Source: Lepas anatifera (taxonomy: Eukaryota > Arthropoda > Thecostraca > Lepadidae). Taken from it: DNA of 64,000 nucleotides. Location of the stretch: assembly GCA_034440635.1 (NCBI GenBank), contig JAOTON010001031.1, positions 744,001-808,000 on the forward strand, in the 5' to 3' direction. The notes below the pieces were generated by a model that saw only the letters and a list, made by a program, of their open reading frames with translations, was not told the DNA's origin and made no database searches. Positions 55,576 to 64,000 of this stretch are shown here, piece after piece (the stretch's first letter is position 1; each line of letters opens with the position of its first letter). The translations under genes were made by a program, and so were the position numbers.

Positions 55576-57825
55576 CCCATTAACGCCCAGCGGGTCATTT
55601 TTGTCTTCTGACTTTGACAGGCTGCAGAATTGGTACCAGTGAAGTGATTTTCATGTTTATGATATGGGTGTATGTTTCAGAGCGTGGACAAGCTGGAAAA
55701 ATGCATTTAAAAATTCTAGGTTTTTATGGGACGATTTTGGCGGAACTTATTTTGGCGAGGTTTTGGTCAGCGTGAGACAGCTCTGCAAATTTTGTTTCTC
55801 GCAACAACATATGGAAAGCTGAAAAGGGTTTGCATGATTGACATTAAGCCAAGACCACTAGGAGTCAGATGGTGAAGAAGGAGTAAGATTTTCTTGAACG
55901 ACTTTGCCATGAGACATCGTCAAATATGAAGCGGACAAAAATGACCCGTTGGGCGTTGCGGACATCCGCGGGCCGCTGAAAATGAGGAAAAGGATGTGTC
56001 CTGTCCTCCCGTCTGGTGCCTTAGGTGCACAATGTTACCTAGAGGGAAGGGAGGCATTGTGGGTCCTGCGAATGCAGGGTTGCCAGTTTATATATTTTTC
56101 ATCAAATCTGAAGGTTTTTAGTGCAATGTCGATACGTTTGGAGACTTTGAAGTTCATGAAATGCTTCCTACCGTTTTCGGGGTCTGTCTTATTTTGGGAA
56201 TGATTATCACATAATTTTAACGGAAACATGCAAGATGGTTCCAGTATTTTGTAAAGGCGTTATTAAATACAATTTTCAGGAGTTTTAAAAACTTATCGAA
56301 ATTTTAGCACTGACTAAAAGCTAGCAGAGCCTTGTCTTTTCCCCTTGATGGATTGTGTGTAGTGGATAGACAGGATAGGGAACAGTAGCGGATTGAGGAC
56401 TTCATTGGGTGGTGGGGGGGGTTAGGGGTCTCAAGCCTCCCCTGCCATGGCCTCGGAACAGCCCTCAGTAATGCATTTAGGTATTATAGGCACACTGACA
56501 TTTCGGTAGGGGGGGCTTGAGCCTTCCTAGCCCCCTTGTTTCCACTACTGATTGGAAGCCAATCACCAGATGACAAAATGAGTTGGAAATTATCGCGGCC
56601 GCCACGCTGGTTTGTTTTGACGAGATAGTACAGTGTCAAACGTCTGGAGCAATATAAAATGGGTGAAAGCTTGGGAAGTTCTGGAACTTCTGTCTAAAAC
56701 GAAACTAGCACTATTTTTTCTTGGTTCTAGTCAAGTGAAACTACCATGAGTGAACATCCCGGGGGTAGGAGGAGGGTTCAAGACCTGCCTGTATTTTTTG
56801 TCTCCCACAGACTTTGTCTAGGGCTTGGACTGCAGTGCCAGCGTTAAACCATCCAGAACCCCTCCCGGATCGAGAAGAAATCTCCAGGCATGGAGACATA
56901 AAAATATCGAAAGCATTATTGTTAGCAATGCCACAGATCAAATGTTTTGCAGGAAAAGAAGCAAAATAAGTTGTTTTAGGTGCGCAAGATAGCGGAGCGG
57001 ATCAGGTGCATATCATAATCATACCATCACAAAATATATTAGTCATGAGGATGAGAAAGATGATGAGCTGACCAGCGTTACAATGACCAGTGGCGTGCCT
57101 AGAAATGCGGAGGTTCACATTTATGCAACTATGAAGCGCGCTACTTGTTCCAAAGAAAAGTTGGAAAGATGGAAATGGACCCGTTTGGAGATGTGGAGAT
57201 TAATCAAGCTAATGTGCACCGCGTGAGGGAGCTAACGGATTGAGTTATCAAAACTTTTCATCTGTATGCTGAATATTACGATTTCTCGTTGAAAGCTCAG
57301 TGAGCATCAGTCACAAAGTCTGGGAGGCGGAGAAGGAAGGGGGTAGAGACAAAAGAAACTGTTTCCCAAAACCTTTGATATTCACAAATATTCTTAAAAT
57401 ACTATGATGTTCACAATTTTAGTCTATCCCCCGAAAATCATCAGTCTAGGTTAACCACGTTTGTATACTATTTGCAAATATGCTGTTAGTGTTGTCTTTA
57501 ATTAAACCTTAAGAGCATAGAACTGTCTAAACATTTTACTATGGCCAATATACAAGAGGAAATAAAAACACTTCACAGAACTGCAGTAAAAGCGATGCGC
57601 ATTGGGCCGCTGAGTGTGGTGACAGCGCCGCCCGGGAGCCGGCCGCGCAGTGCCAGCCGATGTCCCAAACGCCCAGCGGGTCATTTTTGTCCAGTGTCAT
57701 ATCTCAGAATCTAAAAGTGGTATCGATTTAAAACTTTCGGAACATCTTATTGGGCATATTCTAAGCATAGGAAAACATTTGTTTCGCCAATTTGAAAGCT
57801 GGAAGTAGGTGCGGGAGTTAATGGG
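55576..57825 (+). mobile_element. piggyBac-like non-autonomous element
   Basis: It is 2,250 bp bounded by CCCATTAACGCCC and, inverted, CCCATTAACTCCC, with TTAA at 55572-55575 and 57826-57829. CCC next to TTAA is the piggyBac signature. A subterminal motif GCCCAGCGGGTCATTTTTGT occurs near the left end. It recurs inverted near 55935-55953 with GGACATCCGC, and forward near 57671 with GCCGATGTCCC. The two ends therefore share a second, internal inverted repeat. About 1.7 kb between them has no transposase frame and contains MITE F, so the element depends on enzyme from elsewhere. Confidence 0.85.
56383..56550 (+). mobile_element. Short MITE, family F, copy 2
   Basis: The inverted termini CAGTAGCGGATTGAGG and CAGTAGTGGAAACAAG bound 168 bp. 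The body matches 23843-23995 reversed (AGCCTCCCCTGCCATGGCCT, AATGCATTT). It lies inside the piggyBac-like element, so it is younger than it or was carried by it. Confidence 0.72.
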
Positions 57826-57852
57826 TTAAATTAGGACGTTGCGCCGTCACTG

Positions 57853-58497
57853 ATGACCATAGGCGTAGGAACAGGGCCAAGAAGCAATGCCTTCAATATT
57901 TAAGGTTCTTAACCATTAATCATTAGGTGTTGAATGGAACGAGGTCACTTTAAACTGAACATTACCACTCTCCCTCTCCCGATATTCTTGACATTCTTGC
58001 ACATATTCTAAAGACAATATTCCAGATGTTCGTTTCCCTATGCATGAATCTGGCCATCTCAAGCCATCACCGGTCGGTGATGTGTTAAGTCTCCCGTGTA
58101 TTAACCATTAACCTACGATGTCGATCGCCCCTAGACCAGATTCGTGTAGGGAAGCTCCAAGAAATCGTTTGCTGACATTTTGAGGCGAGCATCATTCAAG
58201 TTCATTGGCCCATGGCGCCACACTATGATAGTGCAATAATGCAATGTAGTGAACACTATAACTAGCACTACAGCAACTGTTGGGCGGAAGGTGAGGTTTG
58301 ACCTTAAGGACCTTTTGCGCTGATTTTTTACCTTGACCTTAACATTGAGTTACCTTTTTCGATCTGTCAGCCGTTAGTGATCGGACTCGGGTCACTTCAA
58401 CCTATTGCATACCGAGTGTCTTGGTTTCCTGCCTATGTGCTGGTTTGTGTGTTGTGTGCTGACATTTGGATGGAATCTAATAGACAAAAAAATTGAA
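57853..58497. other. No gene recognised
   Basis: Mixed AT-rich sequence; no supported gene or RNA. Confidence 0.5.
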
Positions 58498-58512
58498 TAA
58501 TTGTTCCGTTTA

Positions 58513-58854
58513 TAAGTTTTGAAGTGCTGCGGCGAGGAGCATGATGATGAGTTACTAAGATGTTCCCTGGCCTCTCCCCTCGAATCCGGAAATGCAAAAA
58601 ACACTGAAGATTATATATTCAGGCACAGCCCTTCATCAGAATCGTGGAGTAAATATCAATAATTCTCAGTCCAAGTATAGCCAGACCTCGAATTGTCTGG
58701 CTATACTTGGACTGAGATTCGAGGTCTGGCTATACTTGGACTGAGAATTATTGATATTTACTCCACGATTCTGATGAAGGGCTGTGCCCGAATATATAAT
58801 CTTCAGTGTTTTTGCATTTCCGGATTCGAGGGGAGAGGCCAGGGAACATCTTAG
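58513..58854. mobile_element. Foldback element D, copy 2, with exact 15-bp target duplication
   Basis: TAATTGTTCCGTTTA is duplicated at 58498-58512 and 58855-58869. Inside, a single-copy tail (TAAGTTTTGAAGTGCTGCGG, then GAGGAGCATGATGATGAG) precedes an inverted pair of ~150-bp arms (CTAAGATGTTCCCTGGCC and GGCCAGGGAACATCTTAG). The arms meet around repeated GTCTGGCTATACTTGGACTG units. A 15-bp duplication is longer than cut-and-paste families make and is typical of target-primed retroposition. Copy 1 is at 9481-9970. Confidence 0.9.
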
Positions 58855-58894
58855 TAATTGTTCCGTTTACCCTAGCTCGATGAGGCAATCAAAC

Positions 58895-59062
58895 CAATAC
58901 TTCCCTATACCCCATCCCCTTCCCCGGGGAGCGATGATGTACTGAGATAGTAAGTTTATACTAGGCCTGTCGAGCTATGAAATCACCGTTAAAACCCCTC
59001 CCCGCAGAGGAGAGGCTAATCTGGGTTTGCCCCCCAAAGTTCGGGTCTGCGTCCGCCCCTGA
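58895..59062 (+). mobile_element. Family I hAT-type MITE, partial copy
   Basis: GCGATGATGTACTGAGATAG, then TATACTAGGCCTGTCGAG, then GGTCTGCGTCCGCCCCTG follow the family I order up to the right terminus. The left end is missing. Confidence 0.65.
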
Positions 59063-59084
59063 CAGCTTTCGGTATACCTACTTA

Positions 59085-59363
59085 CATAGGCGGATCTAGG
59101 GGGCAAAGGGGGCACGTGCCCCCTCCGATCGACTCTCGGCTCCCCCTGAAATGATCACGGCGCCCCCCCTGAAAGGTCAGCAACCCTGAAATGTCGTTTC
59201 CCACCCCCGGATGTGAAAATCGGCGCCCATCGATAGGGTTTTGTACCCACCTGATAGGTTTTTCCGATCAAAAGTGGCGCGCCCCTGGTCCGGATGGCGC
59301 CGGCCCCGGATCTGGATGGCGCCCCCTGGGAATATGATCATCGGCAATCCTGGATCCGCCTTG
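59085..59363 (+). mobile_element. Family K hAT-type MITE
   Basis: It is 279 bp with CATAGGCGGATCTAGG and, inverted, CAAGGCGGATCCAGGATTGC. The flanks CCTACTTA and CCTACGCT share five of eight bases, a possible decayed duplication. Internal order matches the other copies (GGGCACGTGCCC, then TGGTCCGGATGGCGC). A GGATCTGGATGGCGCC repeat near 59305 is an internal duplication. Confidence 0.82.
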
Positions 59364-59741
59364 CCTACGCTATTGCTGGCGAGAAAATTGAATTATCAGC
59401 ACCTGCTCGAAAAATTGACATCTGCGACCCTGCGAGCCTGATCAATGCCGCTCGAAGTTTGCCTACCATATTTACCTCGCCCTCGGCAGGCGAGGGTTCC
59501 CGAGGGTAGGATGGCCCTATTCACCCTTTCACCACCTGCCCCGGCCCTCCACTCCCCTCAGCTCTCTAATCATCGCCCCAGCGACCAGATGTCGCTCTGC
59601 GGCCATGGCGGAGGGGAGGCAGAGGCGGATGTAGGGGAGGAGTGACAGGGGAAAATAAGGGGTGATGAGGTGATAAAGGTTTTAAGATTCTATTCAAATA
59701 TAGCGGCAGCCATTATGGGAAGATATTACGTATGTCCTGCT

Positions 59742-60016
59742 CATAGGCGGATCCAGGGGGCTAAAGGGAGCACGTACCCCCATCCACCCTCGGCGTCCCC
59801 TGAAATGGTCACGGCGCCCCCCTGAAAGTTCGAGATGGCGCGCCCCTGAAATGTCGCTTCACACTCCTCCCCCAGGATGCGAATATCGGCGGCGCCCACT
59901 AATAAGATTTTGCGCCCACCTGATAGGTTTTGCCGGTCAAAAGTGGTGCCCCCAGGTCCGGATGACGCCCACGGAAAGGTGCCCCTCCCCGATCGGCAAA
60001 CCTGGATCCACCTATG
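59742..60016 (+). mobile_element. Family K hAT-type MITE
   Basis: It is 275 bp with CATAGGCGGATCCAGG and, inverted, CATAGGTGGATCCAGG. The flanks GTCCTGCT (59734-59741) and GCCCTGCT (60017-60024) differ at one base, consistent with a hAT duplication. Confidence 0.88.
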
Positions 60017-60092
60017 GCCCTGCTTGAAGCCATTCACGTTTATTTTACAACACAACACGCAGGATGGACATTGGCAGACGTAGGAGGGGGGG

Positions 60093-60317
60093 CATAGGCG
60101 GATCCAGGATTGCCGATGGGGGGGGCACCTTCCCGGGGGGCGCCATCCGGACCAGGGGGCGCCACTTATGACCGGAAAAAGCTATCAGGTGGGCGCCAAA
60201 TCCTATCGGTGGGCGCCGACTTTCGCATCCTGGGGGGGGTGGGAAGCGACATTTCAGGGGGCGCCGAGGGTCGATCGGGGGGCACGTGCCCCCCTTGCCC
60301 CCCTGGATCCGCCTATG
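60093..60317 (-). mobile_element. Family K hAT-type MITE
   Basis: It is 225 bp with perfect CATAGGCGGATCCAGG termini on both sides, reversed relative to the neighbouring copy. It is flanked by G-runs on both sides, so the duplication may be GGGGGGGG. It is only 76 bp from the previous copy. Confidence 0.88.
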
Positions 60318-60334
60318 GGGGGGGGGTATTCTAA

Positions 60335-60527
60335 CCATAGCCCTCCCCCGAAAGCGGTAGAAGGGGGCCAAACTATCTTTTGCCTCCAAGGCCAGGAAAT
60401 AAAAAAAATGTATAGCTTATACTAGGTCTGTCGAGCACCCAAATCGCACGTCCCCCTCCCCCAGGAGGAAAGGCGCACATGAGTTTGCCATCCCCCCAAA
60501 AAAACTCTGGCCAGCGTCCGCCCCTGA
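60335..60527 (+). mobile_element. Family I hAT-type MITE, partial copy
   Basis: AAGGGGGCCAAACTATCTTT, ATACTAGGTCTGTCGAGC and CCAGCGTCCGCCCCTG follow the family order. It ends at 60527, 13 bp before a strong hairpin. Confidence 0.65.
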
Positions 60528-60540
60528 GGATGGACACAAT

Positions 60541-60582
60541 CTGCGTTTCTGTTTGCATCTTTTGATGCAGACAGAAACGCAG
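60541..60582. other. 19-bp hairpin
   Basis: CTGCGTTTCTGTTTGCATC, then a TTTT loop, then GATGCAGACAGAAACGCAG: a 19-bp stem with a single mismatch. It is much shorter than a microRNA precursor. It could be a very small inverted element or a cruciform-prone site. Confidence 0.65.
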
Positions 60583-61854
60583 TTTTGATGCTTTGTTTGA
60601 CCTCTTACACCACCACCACCACTATCAAGTCCTGAAACCGCCCATGATGTCACACGCGTCATCAACGGCTGGAAAAGAGATGTGTGTTATCAGGTAGAAC
60701 CGCTACTAAGCGGATAATTTTCGGGTTTGGATTTGCAAACCGTGCTGTCACTTCTTTCTTCAACCAATCACATAGCGGAAAATCTGAAAGCACTATGCAA
60801 ACAGCCAAGTCTAACCAGCTTTGGTTCAAACGGCGTGCCCACCTTGAAAGCAAACCGTACGTAGTCGCCGGTGGTCGTGGGAGTTGGGGGAGTTTCTACA
60901 TTTGATTGTTGCATCACGTAAGTAACAAAACTTGATTGATTCTCAGAATGTATATGTTTGTTTTGTATGTTCTGTGTGGAGGTTTAAAGTAATTGTGAAC
61001 ATGTTCAGGGAAAAGGCACGTGCTTGGATGTTGCGCCATAATTGTCGAAAGCAGGACCAGGTTGATGCCTATCGTTAAACAATAATAGGTAATCTCCTTT
61101 TTCCCTAATACCTATCCTGACTGGAATTGAAACCGCACTCCTGGCATCGAAGCAGCATACATTTGACACCATCCCCTCTCTTCCTGCGTGCAGTATAACC
61201 CCTGTCCATTCCAGGCTAGCATTGGTAAACAATTTCATTGATTTCAGTTTCATTGATGCCTGGCGGTGTTTTCACTTAATCCATTCCTGGAGATAGCCCT
61301 CTTTGTGTATATCCCTTTTGTGGAATAGGTGATGAAACTCCATGACTGGATCTTTTTATATAGTTTTGAATCTGTACATGTCGATTAGCACATGCATCTA
61401 TGAAAACAATAGTGTTTTGGTTTTCTTCTACAATTTTCTTATTGTAGATCTGTTAGAGATGCACAATTCATTCCAATAGGGAAACTGGTGTAGAGTTTAC
61501 CTGGTTGCTTACCTGGTTGGTTCCCTTCTGCATCAGCGACCATCTGGACAGAAAATGGGCCATGAAAGGATGGAGGGAACCTTTTAATGAAAAGACTCGC
61601 CAGTCCCTATCAGCATATTCTACAAACAGTACAATCAGTACCTAACTGGTATTGTGCGTCTTCCAGCATACTTTGTTCAGAAGATACAGGCTTAATATAG
61701 CGAGTACATCATACAGTCCACCAGAATGTCCAAGAACTAATTACACATATGCATACAGTTTAGCCATAATGTTTTTCTAGTAAACCCTTGAATCTGACCA
61801 GGTCAGGGGCACACACAGCATCGTGGGGCAAAGGGTTCCAAACCGACACAGATC
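60583..61854. other. No gene recognised; LINE 3' sequence approaches from about 61790
   Basis: No supported host gene. The end of the stretch (about 61790-61854) leads into the LINE-tail sequence that forms the outer part of the palindrome at 61855. Confidence 0.45.
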
Positions 61855-62102
61855 TGACTGTAAAGAAACATTTCCTGGGTATTATGGTAGTAGGCAGATC
61901 ACATCTCACGGTTCAATGGATCACATCAGAACGTCCACTGATCAAAGGGTCTAATGTTCATAGGCTCCACCCTTTGAAAGTTAGACCTTTTGAATAAGAA
62001 TTCCAATGATCAAAAGGTCCAAAGAGGCGTGCTCAGATGCATGAGAGTGGAGTGCATGATGCTGTAGAGGTGTGCTAAGACACATGATAATAGGAGACAA
62101 TG

Positions 62103-62412
62103 AGGGTTAGGTAAGGTTAGGTTAGGTTAGGTTAGGTTAGGTTAGGTTAGGTTAGGTTAGGTTAGGTTAGGTTAGGTTAGGTTAGGTTAGGTTAGGTTAG
62201 GTTAGGTTAGGTTAGGTTAGGTTAGGTTAGGTTAGGTTAGGTTAGGTTAGGTTAGGTTAGGTTAGGTTAGGTTAGGTTAGGTTAGGTTAGGTTAGGTTAG
62301 CTTAGCTTAGCTTAGCTTAGCTTAGCTTAGCAAGCTTAGCTTAGCTTAGCTTAGGTTAGCTTAGGTTAGCTTAGGTTAGCTTAGGTTAGGTTAGTAGGTT
62401 AGGTTAGTAGGT
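62103..62412 (+). repeat. (TTAGG)n array with a (CTTAG)n section
   Basis: About 190 bp of perfect GGTTA units (about 62115-62300) are followed by GCTTA variants and mixed units. This is the purest TTAGG array in the window. GGTTT units follow to about 62455. Confidence 0.96.
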
Positions 62413-62737
62413 TAGGTAAGGTTAGGTTTGGTTGTTTGGTTTGGTTTGGTTTGGTTAGGTCAGGTCAGTTGTGTATGCCCTTGGTCCCTAATTCCTAGTC
62501 TGGGGATATCACCCCTCTTTCCAGAATCTTATTGTGCCTCTGGTCTGGGTACCACTTAAAACTACTCAAACCCTCCCCCTTCTGTCTTTTTCACCTCTAG
62601 GGATTTTCTTGCAGAATGTGGGGATATTTTTAAAACATTTCCCAAAGTGGTACGCAGACCAGAGGTGCACTCAGAATCTGAAAAGAGGGGTGATATCCCC
62701 AGATTAGGAAATAGGGACCAAGGGCATACAAAACTGA

Positions 62738-62884
62738 CCTCACCTCACCTCACCTCACCTCACCCCCCACCCCACCTAACCTAACCTAACCTAACCTAAC
62801 CTAACCTAGCCTAACCTAACCTAGCCTAACCAACCTAACCTAACCTAACCTAACCTAACCTAACCTAACCTAACCTAACCTAAC
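62738..62884 (-). repeat. (CCTAA)n array with a (CCTCA)n edge
   Basis: Complementary orientation to 62103-62412. CCTCA units at 62738-62765 are followed by CCTAA units to 62884, facing the left array. Confidence 0.95.
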
Positions 62885-63140
62885 CCTCATATCCTCCTTT
62901 TATCATGTGTCTTAGCACGCCTCTGTGGCATCATGCACCCCACTCTCATGCATCTGAGCACGCCTTTTTGGACCTTTTGAACCTTTGACTTCTTTTTTCA
63001 AAAGGTCTAACTTTCAAAGGGTGGAGCCTATGGACATTAGACCCTTTAATCAGTGGACCTTCTGATGTGATCCTTTGAACCGCGAGATGTGATCTGCCTA
63101 CTACCATAATACCCATTTCCTGATTTTGGTATTGACAGTC

Positions 63141-63999
<859 letters not shown>

Positions 64000-64000
64000 T

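Larger units (their letters stand above)
55453..57852 (+). mobile_element. Family G MITE split by a piggyBac-like element
   Basis: The left part (CCGGTGGCGGAACGGGGG to ATGGTGCCCCC) and right part (ATTAGGACGTTGCGCCGTCACTG, read from 57830) join across the insertion to give the same layout as 30978-31122. The original sequence at the break, CCCTTTAAATTAGG, contained the TTAA target. Confidence 0.78.
61855..63140. repeat. 1.3-kb imperfect palindrome with facing telomere-type arrays
   Basis: The left arm, about 61855-62555, matches in reverse complement about 62646-63140, with a spacer near 90 bp. Shared landmarks from outside in are GGGTATTATGGTAGTAGGCA, AGGCTCCACCCTTTGAAAGT, GCTCAGATGCATGAGAGTGG, GTGCTAAGACACATGATAA, a TTAGG array, TATGCCCTTGGTCCCTA, GGGGATATCACCCCTCTTT and CTCTGGTCTG. 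The arms differ by substitutions and array length (about 310 bp against 110 bp of TTAGG), so this is not a trivially mirrored read. The outer parts look like the 3' end of the CR1-like LINE at 63141-63999. Confidence 0.9.

Overview
The window looks like repeat-dense, gene-poor DNA from an arthropod nuclear genome. The main clue is that the dominant short repeat is the pentamer TTAGG, the usual arthropod telomere unit, and not the vertebrate hexamer. Penelope-like, CR1-like, L1/Tx1-like, jockey/R1-like, hAT and piggyBac-like remnants, tRNA-related SINEs and many short non-autonomous DNA transposons fit this. A chelicerate such as a tick is plausible, but the sequence alone cannot prove it. I found no intact host protein-coding gene. 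Almost every reading frame over 60 codons is either a translation of tandem repeats or noise.

Region 1 (1-22.9 kb) is a higher-order satellite. Three unrelated tandem repeats alternate in a fixed cyclic order with conserved junctions: a ~20-bp GGATCC-centred repeat (block G), degenerate TTAGG arrays (block T), and a repeat carrying ACACGTCTAC and CTGAATCTCTGA (block C). A segment of about 7-9 kb is present twice (about 4.9-14.4 kb and 15.5-22.9 kb). Two related families of TTAA-targeting non-autonomous elements sit in the T arrays: family A (~842 bp) and family B (~1,022 bp). In the first segment each family carries a second copy of itself inserted in the opposite direction at an internal TTAA. 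The second segment keeps both sites empty.

Region 2 (23-29.5 kb) holds a long inverted-repeat element with a tRNA-Gly-like gene in each arm, a further family A copy with a hAT-type insertion, and the 3' end of a Penelope-like retroelement (GIY-YIG endonuclease) followed by a possible hammerhead ribozyme remnant.

Region 3 (29.5-49.8 kb) contains a GGTCTC-type minisatellite, a hAT dimerisation-domain fossil, a 2.4-kb element with ~0.75-kb inverted arms, two tRNA-related sequences, hAT-type MITEs with 8-bp target duplications, a truncated LINE with a 12-bp duplication and an L1/Tx1-like LINE tail. Region 4 (49.8-60.5 kb) is a CAGATCAGCTCAGG minisatellite with ordered insertions, then a 2.25-kb piggyBac-like element inside a smaller MITE, and a cluster of hAT MITEs.

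Region 5 (61.8-64 kb) is a 1.3-kb imperfect palindrome in which a (TTAGG)n array faces a (CCTAA)n array across a palindromic spacer. This is the arrangement of a telomere-to-telomere junction. LINE 3'-end sequence lies outside both arms, and a CR1-like reverse transcriptase carries an in-frame (AT)n expansion.

No pathway or operon exists here. The parts work together as an insertion stratigraphy: paired empty and filled sites in the window allow several transposition events to be ordered and their target duplications to be read directly. Boundaries of degenerate blocks are accurate to tens of bases; boundaries of elements with target duplications are to the base.
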